This document shows positions 12,901-25,093 of a stretch of 64,000 nt of DNA, piece after piece; the stretch's first letter is position 1; each line of letters starts with the position of its first letter. Below the pieces are notes generated by a model. It searched no databases. It was not told the DNA's origin and saw only the letters and a list, made by a program, of their open reading frames with translations. This DNA is from Brachionus plicatilis (lineage: Eukaryota > Rotifera > Eurotatoria > Ploima > Brachionidae). The translations under genes were made by a program, and so were the position numbers. The stretch spans positions 1,048,618 through 1,112,617 of the forward strand of contig QEOQ01000274.1 in the NCBI GenBank assembly GCA_010279815.1. The letters are read 5' to 3'.

Positions 12901-14317
12901 TCAAAAGGCTTTGGTAAGTAACTCTAATATTTTTCTTCTTGTTTCTTCCGGGTACTCTTTATTTAAGCAATATTTTATAGATTCAGCTATTCCATTTTTT
13001 TTTTCATCTTTAATTTTTTTCTTTCTTATCAGCATTTCTAGTGCAGCCTTTTCATTGATCTCTTCTATACTTCTTGGTTAATCGTCAAGTAATTCATTGA
13101 ATTCTGCAATCAGAGAATTTTTGTTTAGCTTTTTTCTACTAATCACGGATTCTTCAATTATTTTATTGACTAATTTTCTGGTAAAGACGTTATTTTCTAA
13201 TCTTTTTGCAAATGCTAGTTTTCTAAGTTTCAGCGTGTCTTCAGTTGGTGCTATGTTTAATGCGTGCAAGAGGTTAGTTGTTTTCGATCTTTTACTCAAT
13301 CCTAATGATTTTTTAATGATTTTAGACTGAGTGCTTTTTATTTTCCTTAAAAGAGTCCGATTAATTTTTGTTGCCTCGCATCCGTAAGTCAGAATAGGTC
13401 TACAATAAGTTTTGTACAGTTGGGACTTTATTTCCATTTTTAAGCTAGGATCATTCATTCCAATGGAGTTCAGCTGAAACACACTTTTAAAGGTTTTTCG
13501 AATTCTTTCTTCAATAAAATCAACGTTGTTATTCTTTGAGTTCAAGACAATCCCTAGGTACTTTATCCTTTCATGAAGTTCAATTTCTTTATTGTCCATG
13601 TTAAGTCGTGGATTCGTGGACCGTTGCTTTTTGTTTCCAAAAATAATTAACTGAGTTTTTTCCGCGTTAAATTTTATTTCGTTTTTCACGCCATAAGAAA
13701 TACAGATATTGATTGCATTTTGCATTTCTAAGGCTTTTTCACTAAGTAGGAGAATGTCATCTGCGTAAAGGAGGATACCAATATTTATATCAGCTATTTT
13801 TATGCCTATCTCAGCTTCGTTTATTTCCTCAACAATATCTTCAATGTACATTGAAAAAAGTTTCGGCGATAAAGGCCCTCCTTGTTTAACACCAACGGTC
13901 GTTTTGAAAATCGGTGAGGGTTTACACTGATTTTCAACGAACGCGTACGAATTTTCGTAGTAATTTTTTAGGCTTCGCCATACGAGTGGATTCATCTTTT
14001 TTATTAGTTTATTAAATAATATGACCCTATTTACTTTATCAAATGCTTTACTGGCATCAATCGCACACGCGTAAAGTGGTTTATTCTTTTTTAAGCTCCT
14101 GAGTGCTAACTCCTTTACTGTGAATACTGCATGGCTACAAGATGAGTTATTTTTAAAACCGAATTGATTTGGGGTCCCTGAATGGGTTTTGTCTATTTCA
14201 TTTAGTATAATTTTTTCATATATATTTGCAAGTGTGTCTGAAATAGTTATTGGTCTCACGTTATTCACATCCGTTTTGCTTTTTTTCTCATCTTTAATTA
14301 TCGGAAGAACAATATGG
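12901..14317 (-). pseudogene. LINE reverse transcriptase, truncated and with an internal stop
   Basis: RT motifs are clear: NNVRPITISD, motif A DASKAFDKVNR, the VGVKQGGPLSPKLFSMYIED block, the catalytic LLYADDILLLS, then KYLGIVL and a C-terminal region with LYKTYCRPILTYGCEA. A TAA at 13080-13078 ends the uninterrupted frame, but the same frame continues with plausible protein (PRSIEEINEKAALEML) to a TGA at 12903-12901. The TAA is therefore probably a nonsense mutation. Upstream, the frame remains open to about 14317 (IVLPIIKDEKKS) before losing homology. No apurinic endonuclease domain is present. The clade cannot be assigned by eye. Confidence 0.85.
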
Positions 14318-14330
14318 ATACAAAATTTAA

Positions 14331-14942
14331 ATCGCAGTTATCAAAAATGCATTTTGATTCCAAATTTTTAAATTTTAATTAAAATTTAATTTAACTTATC
14401 TTTTACTTTTTTAGCTAAATTCACAAATTTCATTTTATCAAATGATCAGTCCAATCCTTTTTTCGTTCTTCTTTCCTTTTTTAATTCATAATTTATATTT
14501 TGAGTTAAATGTTAGATTTGTCAATTAAAATTCCTAAGACCATTCGGTGTAGGACCAATTTACATAATTTTTGCATTACTTTTCTCTTACCCTTATATTC
14601 GGTCTGAAAAAAAAGGCTTTTTGGCTGCGTAATATGAATTATTGCAAAGAACGAGCATCGCGACGATCTAATAACCAAATGTGTATATAGGGAAATCTAG
14701 GATACTGAACGATTTTTCAATTCAAGAATTGAAACCTTGCATTCTGATTCGACAAATACTTCAGCGAAACTATTGGCTATCGGTTTTGTTTAATAATAAA
14801 ATCACTTAAATATTAAAATAAAAAGAAATAAAAGAAAACAACAAACAATTATTGTTCTCTTACTATTTTATCTTCCATGAAATTTACAATTAATTAATAA
14901 TAAACTTGCCCACAAATCAAAGTTTTTTTAATATATATTTAG
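14331..14942. other. Intergenic, nothing recognised
   Basis: A/T-rich sequence between two mobile-element fragments, with no coding or structural signal that I can support. Confidence 0.5.
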
Positions 14943-15623
14943 AGAACGAAAAAGTCGAAAAGTACAACAATGAAAAGCTCACTGAACTTAATATGCCAAT
15001 TATTAATATTATAGCACACAATAGCTCTGGAGCTGCTAGAAAATTTTAAAGTGATCAATTTGCAGGTCTTTCTAATTCAATTGCTCTATTAATTCAAAAA
15101 TACACTTAACTTCAAATATATGGACTTCCACAGGACTTGTGAATAGTGCAGGTGGAACAATTAAGGATATAATTGTCTCAGAAGATTACAAGCCAGGTGA
15201 TTTAACGGAAGCAGTAATAATCGAATTTTTGGATTATACTGGTCCTCAACTTTTTGATGAACCCGACAAAAAAATTATATCCCGATTAATCCAATAAGTT
15301 CGTTTTCTAAAACACATACTGCTACCAGAACTCAAGTTCCAATTCGACTAGGATATGGTATGATAATACACAAATCCCAGGGACAGACACTTAAAAAAGC
15401 CATTATAGATCTTGGAAAATCTGAAAGATCACTAGGCTTAACGTTTGTCGCATTATCGCGTTTAAAAAATATAAATGACTTTTTAATTGTTCCTTTTCCT
15501 TACGATAGGCTTACTAAAATTAAAGAAAGTATAAATTTAATTCCAAGACAAACAGAAGAATTAAGACTAAATCAGTTAAAAGATAAAACATTATCAATAT
15601 TTAAAAATTTATTGCCTAATTAG
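14943..15623 (+). pseudogene. PIF1-like DNA helicase C-terminal relic (possible Helitron or transposon-borne)
   Basis: Fragments of a PIF1-family helicase are spread over two frames: NEKVEKYNNEKL and AHNSSGAARKF near 14946-15046, then an in-frame TAA, WTSTGLVNSAGGTIKDIIV near 15119-15178, a frameshift near 15290-15300, and finally an intact C-terminal frame (15360-15623) with the hallmark motif GYGMIIHKSQGQTLKKAIIDLG and GLTFVALSRLKN. The latter contains helicase motifs V and VI of SF1B enzymes. Walker A and B are absent. Such genes are carried by Helitrons and also occur as stand-alone families. No RepHel nuclease part is visible here, so its origin stays open. Confidence 0.75.
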
Positions 15624-15979
15624 TAATATATGATTAAAATGTTTATCAATACTTTTTTTCTACTTTTATTTGATATTTTATAATCTTATTACATTTACAA
15701 TTTGAAACATAAATATATTTAAATTAATCCTCCTCTACCCTTTTTGAACAAAGCCCATCAATGTTTCAACACATTTGTAATAAAATAACGGCTCGTTACT
15801 CGCATATATAAATCTCTGCTTCCTGTATCTTATTCTAATAGTTGACTTTTATTTGAATCAAATAATAACAATATAACAATAACAATTTTCATGTGTCGAG
15901 TGCACAGGCTGCATTTAATGGCAACCGGCTCTGGAACTGCAGAATCTTCTGGTTCGATATCTCCTTGTAGTTGCCGCAG

Positions 15980-16200
15980 CTAAGACCTCAAATTTGGACT
16001 TAATTTTCTCGTCCAGATACCTGTCTTAGATTGTTTTTCGACAAAGGTGACCATTGCTCTTGTTCTTTTTTCCGGCTGTCTACTTTTGGTCCTGAAAGAA
16101 GCGTTAAATTTAAACTTTTCCGGAAGACAATCGTAACATGACCAGCATTCACAGTTTTCACAAGCCAACAACAGACCATCCCTTCTTCTCTTGTTATTTA
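15980..16200 (-). pseudogene. Cys-rich protein fragment, unrecognised
   Basis: A minus-strand frame reads KRRRDGLLLACENCECW then SCYDCLPEKF, with five closely spaced cysteines suggesting a zinc-binding knuckle, and ends in TAG at 15980. The same frame continues past the stop with another CSLC word near 15895, so it may be a decayed coding piece, perhaps transposon-derived. I cannot name a family, and chance is possible. Confidence 0.3.
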
Positions 16201-16939
16201 AATTTGATCTAACAGCTATTAACTCTTGTCAGTCCAAAATTAAAAAAACTACGTTAACGACCAAGACCGGTCTTATTTGAGCCAAACAAAGAAATCAAAA
16301 TATAAAAATAATTTACGTTTATTTTTTTAATTTTATTTGAAATATCGATAATTTTTTATTTCGTTTCAAAATCAAAAATAAATTTTTAATTTTTTTTAGA
16401 TTAACCTTACAAAAAATAAATTTTTGATATTTAAGTGAATAAATCGTAAAATACTTTTAAAATGAGGATAACAGAAAGAAAATAATAAATTCAGTCAGTT
16501 TAGAAGAATTACACACTCTACTAGCCGAAAGATTTGAAGCTGAAATATCGAATACTTCTGGAAATTTAACTACATAAAAAGCCGATAATTAGTGTAAATT
16601 CTTAATTAATTGTGTTTCTAGTGGATCTCCTCTTAACAAAGGACTTTATGTCTAATTGGATTGCTAGCAATGTTCTCTGATTCAAAAAGCTGCCTTTAGT
16701 CTAGTTAAAAGACAATAAAGCACATTTCTAAAGCTAATAATTTACTCAAAATAAAACATTAAATTTTTTCTATTGAGAAAAAGTGAATTGATGTTTTTAA
16801 TGAATCAAAAGTGTAGATAAACTTTGAAAAAATTTGGAAAAAAAAACTTATGTTTTTGAAACTTCTGCTTATTATTGCCTTCTTAAAAATAATTTGAAAT
16901 ATTAATGAAAAAATTTGAAAAAATTATGATGTATTAGAG

Positions 16940-17055
16940 TATTTTTTCATCGATTATTACCGATGAAATATTCTAATTTTCATCGATGAATTTCGATGAA
17001 ATGATTCCTAACTTATTAATGATTCATCTATCAATTTTCATCGATTAATCATCGT
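16940..17055. repeat. Cluster of inverted and direct ATCGATGAA words
   Basis: TTTCATCGAT, CCGATGAAAT, TTTCATCGATGAATTTCGATGAAAT and TTTCATCGATTAATCATCG style words recur within about 110 bp in both orientations. Low-complexity inverted arrays of this sort are typical of transposon subterminal regions. Confidence 0.45.
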
Positions 17056-18561
17056 TTTTTTTGTGACTGTGTTTCTTTTTTTTTAGGTCCTACAATTGAA
17101 TTTTTCCCTTTAAAAAACTGTAAAAATGAATTTTTTAAAGCTTCTTCTTTGCCTTCGGATTTTACACTTTCGTTTTCTATCAATATTATGGTCTGAATCG
17201 GAGTCTGAACTGGTGGCTGAATTGTATTCAAAGGTTAATTGTGTGAAAAATTAGAGAGTTTGGGGGAGATTTGGTGTAACCAAATTAACCATACTTACCC
17301 CCTTTTTTACAAAATTAGCCAGTTCAATGAAAAAAAAAACATTCTTCAAAAATTTTTTTTTCAATGATCATGGTCATGATTGAAAACCAAAAAGCTAAAA
17401 TGGGTGTTAGAATTTGAAGCTAATTCATGCTTAAATCAACGTTGTTCAAATTACTAAATTGACTAAAATTCAAGTTATCTCACTAATTACCCTTTTGAGA
17501 CCGATTTCTAATCAGCTGAGAAATTTCCGGAGTCGGACGATTCGTAACTAGATAGAGCTTGAAAAGATCTACAAGAATAATACGAAGTTTACATACTTTT
17601 ATTTTACAGGTATCGAGATATTTGAAGGGTCCAAAAGTTTTCACCTAATTAACTTATAATATAATTAAGCAGGTTTACAATATTTTTTAGAAAAAGCTCT
17701 TTTTTCAAAAAAAAAAAATTATTTTTTTTCATATTTTAAAAATTTCACAATTTAAGTGGCCGTCCGCAAAATGTTGTCCGTATTTTTCTGGCGGTCAAAA
17801 AATAAGACCGTTTTGCTGACCGGCCAAATGACAGCAAAAAACCGTCCGTGAAATTGACCGGTTTGCTCTGACCGCATCCTACACTAGTTTTGATTTTAAA
17901 ATAAAAGCTTAATATTTTCTTTTTTAAGTTGAAAATTTAATTGAAATATTGTTCAAATTTGAATTTAAATTGAATTATTTTTCTTGGTTAAAATTTAAAC
18001 CCTACTTTAAAATTTTTTTATACTTAAACTCAAACAAAAAATTAGTTTTAATTGAAACCATGAAAAATAATTTAATTTAAATTTGGATTATAATTCAATT
18101 AAATTTTCAATTAAAAAAAAAAATAATTAATCTTTTATTTGAAAATCAAAAAATTTTTTAAATCAAAGATTTTATTAAAATTAAATAATCGTCTTTGAAG
18201 TCAAAAGGCACTCTTTAATTGTTTTCTGTCAAATAAAACTAAAAAAATTCCAAAGAAATCTTTTGTTTTTGTTTAAAAAAAAAATCCAAATTTGCCATTA
18301 AAATTGGCGGAAAAATTCAAAAGTTTTATTAAAATTATATCTACTTGCAATTAAAAGTATTAAATCAAATCGGAAAAAAAAATTAAATCATGCGTTACAA
18401 TTGATAACAAAAACTTTTAAATACATCATCATCATCAAAAAAAAAAAAGAGCAAAAAAAAAAGAAAAAAACTTCAAATACTATAAACATAAGAACCGCTT
18501 CGGCGCATTTTGTATAAAAGTTATGCCAAAAAAATATAAATAAATAACTTTTAAAAATGTT

Positions 18562-21256
18562 CTAATTTGGAAAGTGTTCATTGACGTGTTTTTCAAACTC
18601 GCTCTGTGGATATCCCTTTCTAAAATTTAGGCAACAAACTGGACACGATGGTCCGTAGTGCTTTTCGCTGTAGTGTCGTTCGACTTCCTCTACACCGGCA
18701 TCCCTCGCAAAAACATACTCACACAATTCACATGAGCGAATGTCACAATTTTCATTAAGACCCAAAGACTCCTCATTTTGTCTCATTTGATTGAGTCCAT
18801 CATCGGACATTGTTTCCTTGGCTGGCGTGCCCTTGCCAAACTGTTCCCTCATGTTAACCACCCCTACAGCTGTGCTGGTGCTTTTCTGTGGCGCATTGTT
18901 CAGCGAAGAGTTCAACAAGGCGTCCAAAAGAGTGTTCTCAATGTCAGCAGATGACATGCGCGATTGGCTTTTTTCCTGGATGGCCGAATCGGTAGAAATT
19001 GATTCACTGCGCTTCATGACCAGCTCATTTCCGCACAAGTCTGTGTACACATTCAAATCGTGGTTGAACTGTTTGTTCTTTAGCAAGCGGTACTTTTCGA
19101 ACAGCTTGGAATACTCTTTGCCACCAGCTCTAATTCTGTCCTTGAGCTCCTCATTTTGCTGCCTCAGCCTCTCGCCATCCTTGTCCTGTCCTCTGAGTCT
19201 AGTTTCCAAATGGGAATGTGCCAACTTCAATGCATAGTAGGAACCATTTATTTCGTTCAGTTTATTTTCATAGCCAGCCTTGAGTGATTCGATTTTCTCA
19301 TTCAAGTCGGACAAGTGCAAATCGGAATTTTTGCACTTGGCCAAATAGTCCGCTATTTGATTGTTCAGCTCGGTGTTCTTCTCACTAGACTCCTTTAGCT
19401 CGCTGCAAGTGACTGTAAGCTGTGAGCGCAGCATTTCTTTGCACTGTTCGGCAGCTGACAGCTTGTCCCGGCACATGGTGAACTCTTGCATCAAATTTTG
19501 GTAGTTGGTGTCAATGTCAGCCTTTTCGCCTAGTATTTTGGTCACCGTGTTTGCCAAGTTGTCCTTTTCGCCCACTATTGACTGAATTGTTTTCGACTGG
19601 TCCAGCACAATCTGCTCATTGCGCTTCAGCTGATCTCTCAGCTTGTTCAATTCTTCAACTTGTTCACTCACTTTTTTTTCCAACTCCAACATTTGACCCT
19701 GATAGAAAAAAAATTTAATTATTAAAAAATCTGAAAAAATCTTTAAAAAATCGAAAATAAGGAAAAAATTGAAAAAAAAGAAAATAATCTGAAAAATCTG
19801 AAAAAAACTGGAAAATTTAAAAAAATTAAAAAAATTGCACAAATCTTTAAAAATATTGAAAAAATTTGAAAATTTGAATGAATATGAAAAATCTGTAAAA
19901 ATCTGTAAATTAAAAAAAAATTGAATAAATTGAAAAAATCTTTAAAAATATTGAAAAATATTGAAAAAAATGAAAAAATTTTGGCACTGTGAATTTTCAT
20001 ATAAGACTTTCAATACAAAAATAAAATTTTCTTTTTTTAACTTTTGATTAAATGGTCTAAAATTTGTTCTGCAAATGAAACAATTTTTGTTTCACCTGCT
20101 GCAAAAGTCTGCAAAATCTGTGCAAATTAATTGCGATTTATTTTCAATTCTCTATTTAAAAGAGTGCAATTTTGCCGACTTTCGCAGCAGGTGAAACAAA
20201 AGTTGTTTCATTTGCAGAACAAAATCATTTTTAAAGATTTTTTCAAATTTATTTAAAAATTTTTCCCTATTTTTTTTTAAATTTACAGGTATTTTCAATT
20301 TTTCAGATTCTTTTATATTTACGATTTTTTCAATATTTTAAAATTTGAAAAAATTTATTTTTATTAATTTTTCAAGACTTTTGTTTCACGTACTGCGTGA
20401 AACAAAACTTTATAACTTTCTTTTATAAAACTTCCAATGCAAAAATTTTAAAATAATGGAAAAATCTTAATAAAGTGAAAAAATCTGTAAGCTTAAAAAA
20501 TTTTGAAAAAATTGCAATCCTTTTAAAAATTTTAAAATTAAAAAAAAATTTTATTACATTTTGTAGATTGTCATATTTTGATTGTAGATCGGAATTTTCA
20601 CTGACCAATGTTGACAATTGATCTTGTAAATTTTTAAGATTTTCTGTTTTGGTCTTGAGAGTGTGCGTGAGTCTGTCGTTGTCCATGGTAAGCTTGAGGC
20701 ATCTAAGCTTAACGGAGGATAGCTCGTCCTTTAGGCAAGCGATGATCTCCTCGTTTTCCTTCATAAGCTTGGCATAGCTGTCATTAGCGGCGTTTAGGTG
20801 CTCATTTTTATGTCTCATTTCAGTCAGGGTCTCGTTCATGGCCGATTCCTTGGATTTGTATATGATGGCCTCCTGGTCCTCGATTTCGATGAAGTCGGAC
20901 AAGTGTCTTTTTTTGAACTGGAACGGAATGGAAGCGCCGCGGATCTGTTTGGCCTGGGAAACGAACACAAACTGGTAAAATTCTCCATCATCTCGCGGAA
21001 TCTGTTCCGCATTAAAAACAACACTGGCCCTCAAATCAATCACTTGGTCCGCATTTATTTCTTTTTTGCAAACAAAGTCCCTGCAGTTGGTAAATCCGAC
21101 TTTGTATATACCGACCCAGTCGGCGTTTTCTACTCTAACAAGCTCGTTTAGGGTGAACACACACTCCAGGTCCTGGTTTTCCGGATAGCTTTCGTTCAGG
21201 TCTTCGAAAACCACCTGGGCATAGTCTTGACTTTGAACCAACACAATGTCTTCCAT
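18562..21256 (-). CDS. SKICH-domain coiled-coil protein with C-terminal zinc fingers (TAX1BP1/CALCOCO family)
   Basis: Two exons, 21256-20558 and 19698-18562, joined in phase 0 (donor GTAATAAA, acceptor CTATCAG), give 611 aa. Residues about 8-115 form a SKICH domain (YPENQDLECVF, ADWVGIYKVGF). A long heptad-rich coiled coil follows to about residue 480. The end carries two zinc fingers: CELC...HYSEKH and a ubiquitin-binding UBZ-like CPVCCLNF...FEKHVNEHF. In vertebrates TAX1BP1, NDP52 and CALCOCO1 combine exactly these parts as selective-autophagy receptors or coactivators. The UBZ-like finger, resembling CPMCSEQF...FERHVQTHF of TAX1BP1, favours TAX1BP1. An orthology call to a single paralogue would be inference, and I cannot identify an LC3-interacting motif with certainty. 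The base composition is richer in G/C than the surroundings, as in other real genes here. Confidence 0.9.
20061..20226. repeat. Foldback element inside the SKICH-gene intron
   Basis: Arms of about 60 bp (20061-20125 and 20160-20226) are inverted copies sharing TTGTTCTGCAAATGAAACAA and TTTGTTTCACCTGCTGC, separated by a short A/T-rich loop. It sits in the 859-bp intron, which is otherwise A/T low-complexity. The TCTGCAAAA words recur in foldbacks at 43399-43790 and inside the hAT element at 57373-58528. Confidence 0.7.
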
Positions 21257-24200
21257 GTTGAGTAATTTAGAAATTTTTTTTTTTTAATTTCGTTTTAAAA
21301 TAAATGCTTTCGGAAAGAAAAACTTTGCTTTTAATATATTTAGAGCCGAATGAATCATTATAATTTGAAAGAATGCATGCAAGATTTATTGAGAGCTAGA
21401 GGAGGGGGGCGACATGTTCATGATAAATTATAATAAAATTGCACGAGTTTTTAAAAATTTGAATTTTTTAGTCTTAAAATTAAATTTTTATCTCAGACCC
21501 TAAATATTTAGCCTAATAAAATCTAATGCTATATTTAAAAATTGTATAGATATTTTTAATCTAAATTTAAAAGATAAAATGATAAAAAAATGACTCAAAA
21601 AAATTGAAATATAATTTAAGGAACAACAATAATTTATGTGAACCAATGGCATATATCAATAATGGTGAAAAAAAAATTGAATATAATATAGATCAATGCT
21701 GAAGCCCTCGACATTTAACCTTTCAATTTTCAATAGCATTAATTTGATTTTTTTAAAATTGGAGCTAAAATTTGAATTTTAAATTTTTTCAAAAAATTTT
21801 GGATTAGTTTTTTTAAAATTTTATAAAGAATTTAAATAAATGAAGTGTTCATCAGTTTTAAATATAAGGGCACTGGCCTGTTGATCAACTTTATTAATTT
21901 AATAAAAGACGCTTTTTGACCCTTTTTTTTATTCAATCATTTCTTTTAATCAATTTTAAATCTATAATTTTTTAATATCCAGCTTTTTTGTTATAAAGGA
22001 AGTGTATTTTTTAGAATTAAAAATTTTAATTTTAACATGTAAGAGTCCAAATATTGATTCCAAGTAAAGTCTTTAAGAATTTAATCTAAATAGAATTATC
22101 AAAAAAAGCTATGATGAAATTTTAGTAAAATGAATTAGGTGACCAAAACTGGTCAGTAATTACATGACCATCAAACAAGTCACAAAACTTAGAAAAAATT
22201 AGATGTTGAAAAAATTTATTTAATTATGCGAAAAAATTTAATTTAATGTATTTTTTTCATGTGAGATATAAAATTATTTCAAGCAATTAGGATTTTTTTT
22301 AATTTAATTTAAAAAAAAATTTTCCAAGATAAATTATAAAATTTCGGCCATTTTAATTGTTTAGTACACATGAGAATTTATTCTGGAAAGTTGAAGGACC
22401 ATTGTGCTAATATTTTTTTAAATTTTTTAAAATAATTATTGAAATTAACTTTTTTCGATTTATAACAAATGAAATAATCTGCTAGATAATTCGTTTGTTC
22501 AACCAACTCAAGAATTAGTTTCACAGCCTAAGTATAACGATGCCTCAAATATTATTCATCAATTTATAAGTTTAATTGCATAACTTGTTCAAAATAACAT
22601 TAATTTCTTAATTCAAAATGATAAAAAATTGCTGACTCAAAAGACAAAAAAGTGAAAAAATTTTACAAAATATAAAAAAAAAACTTCAAAAGAGATTTAA
22701 AAATACTTCTTGGATCTTTATGCTAATATTTTTTCAAATTTAATTAATAATTATTAAGTTAACTTTTTTTTGATATTCATGTTGCTTATTTTTAATTATT
22801 TAATTTTTTTTGTACTTTATTTCTTCCAAAATGCCAAAATTAATGAATCCAGAAGAGCTTTTCCATTGTGAAAACCATTATTTATCATTGAGAAACATGT
22901 TTTGGTATAATTATCCGCTATATTTTCTCAATTTTCTGCTTAACAAAGAATTATTTTTCGTATTAGAATTAGCTGGTATTTTTTTATTTTTAAAGTTATC
23001 GGAAAATGAAAAACTGATAATTGCTGAGGAAATTCAATGCATTCATTAGTCTTGTCTGAGAGTAATTAAAATTCCAAGTGTACATTTTGAGGAGGATTTT
23101 CTGTCAATTAAATTAACCACATCCATCAAGTTTTTCCACCATTGTATTTGACGCAAATATTTAAAAAAGATATTATACCTTTAAAGAATTATTCACTAAC
23201 TTGCTTGAATTAATTTTAGTTTGAAAAAAAAATTATCAGGTCTGTCAAATGTTTTTGAAGCATCCAATTTGGTCACATACGATTTTGTATTCAATTAATA
23301 AAATAGCTAATTATTAAATAAAACAAAAACAATTTTAAAATTTTTAAACATTTGAAAAAATTTTATAAAAAGATAAGTTTTTGTAAATTCCTGTAACTTA
23401 GTAAGTTAAGATTCGAAAAAAAATGAAACAATTTGAACAAATATTATGAGCCGATCAAAAATTGGTAACTTAAATAATTTTCTCTTTCAAATATTTTTGT
23501 TATTATTCAAAAAGTTTGATAAAATTCCAGGCCTGTTCAACACAACAAAATGTGATAAAAAAAACATTGAGATTGAATATAAAATTAATTCCAAAAATTT
23601 AATTAAATTATGTTACTAATATAAAAATATATGAACAAAAAAAAATTACTTGAACAAGAAAAATTTTATCAAAAATTTGAAATTATAAATTTAGTGTTGT
23701 TTGATATATGAAAATTTAAACCCAATGTAAACGTTCGACTGAATTTTTTTCGGCATTATGAATTTTGGTACAAAAAAAAAGTTGAGCCGATTTTCTATCG
23801 GAGATATGCAGAATCAGTATATTTTTTGTGCAGAGGATGAGCCAGCTACTAAATTTGCAGAAAATGTTAAGGCCCACTAGAAGCTTTGGCATTTTTTTTA
23901 TTTGGCAAGATTTTTTTTCTTTTTAAGATTTTTGAAAAAAACTTTGAATAAAAAAGACCCAAAAGAATAGGTTTTATTATTTACAAAACAGACAGAATAA
24001 AATTCAAATATCTCTTGTTTATAAATTAAATCATTTGATAATTCTTCCAGTTATCTTTTGACAAAAAATTTTAAAAGAATAATCGAGCAGATTTTCTAGA
24101 AATTTTTTAAAAATTAAACTTCAAAACTTTTTAATTATTTTTATCCATAAAACGTAATAAAAACAAAATCAATGAATCTAATAACTTATTCGTAAATTAA

Positions 24201-25093
24201 AAATTATTCTTTTTTTAAATTTTAAACACCAATTCTTTAAAAAACATAAATACCAATCGAATTGAAATCATAAAATTATATCAAATATTTTTAAGAAATA
24301 ATTTAATTATTGCTTTTGAAATAATGATTAAATTTATTTGGATTTAAAAAAAATTAGTTTTAATTGTCCTAGAAATATTCTTGAGGAAATTTATTTTAAT
24401 TTAAAATTTTATGTGACTAGTTTTAAATTATATAACCATTTATTTTTATTAAATAATTTGTGTTTGCATAATTGATGGTCAGACCTGATCACATGATTTA
24501 GGCTGGTTGATTTAAAATGTTAAATAAATTAAAATAAATAAAAAATTTAAAATTTAAAATTTAAATTTAAAACTTCACCTAAAATTTAACCAGCTTAATA
24601 CGACCACAAACGTCATAAGCTTTGATTATTTTATCCAAATTGATTTTCTCGAGCTCTTAGATTACGGTTCTGTTTTCAAAAATTAAAAATTCAGATAGTT
24701 TTCAAAAATTAAAAATTTATATTCTTTTTTTTTCAGATAATTTGGATGAAAATAAACAATAAACAATCCGAATTCCTTGACAAAAACTATAATTTTAAAT
24801 TCTCACAAAATTTAAATATCCTGTTGTTAATTATCTTTTTTTTTTAGAAATAATTTTTTTTTAATTTTTAAGTATCCAGTTTTCAAAAACAAAAAGAGAA
24901 CAAAATTTCAATTTTTAGTTCATAATTTCTAAAAAAATAGATAAAATCAATTTTCAATTTCAAATAAAAATAAAAATTTGATTTCTAGGTAAAATCTTCA
25001 GATGCTTAAATTAAAATTTTAACTAGATTTTATTTACTTTATCTTTAGTAAATTCTTTTTCTATCTAAATTTTTTTAAAATAACATTCATGCT
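21257..25093. other. Intergenic, no gene supported
   Basis: About 3.8 kb of highly A/T-rich DNA. One plus-strand frame at 22810-23049 (79 aa, containing MPKLMNPEELFHCENHYLSL) is open but matches nothing I recognise and has no flanking exons. I leave it unannotated. No clear repeat structure was found. Confidence 0.5.

Larger units (their letters stand above)
12740..14330 (-). mobile_element. 5'-truncated LINE (non-LTR retrotransposon)
   Basis: On the minus strand a reverse transcriptase frame is followed by a 3' end containing CACCCAAGTGGTGT and closing in an (AATA)n tail at 12740-12765. The same 3' end occurs alone at about 30945-31010. The 5' side breaks off around 14316-14340, within the region upstream of RT motif A, so the element lost its endonuclease part. 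A 48-base run of Ns (12845-12892) interrupts the 3' portion. Confidence 0.85.
15624..18561. other. Intergenic, repeat debris
   Basis: Contains a Cys-rich minus-strand frame (15980-16200), a cluster of ATCGATGAA-type words (16940-17055) and a GC-richer patch with repeated GACCG/CGGTC words (17757-17882). The remainder is A/T-rich with no gene recognised. The right end is the presumed 3' flank of the SKICH gene. Confidence 0.5.

Noticed and set aside
18791..19237. 148-aa plus-strand frame
   Set aside because: Antisense shadow of the coiled-coil exon of the SKICH gene.
22810..23049. 79-aa plus-strand frame
   Set aside because: No family, no flanking exons and A/T-driven composition. Not supported as a gene.
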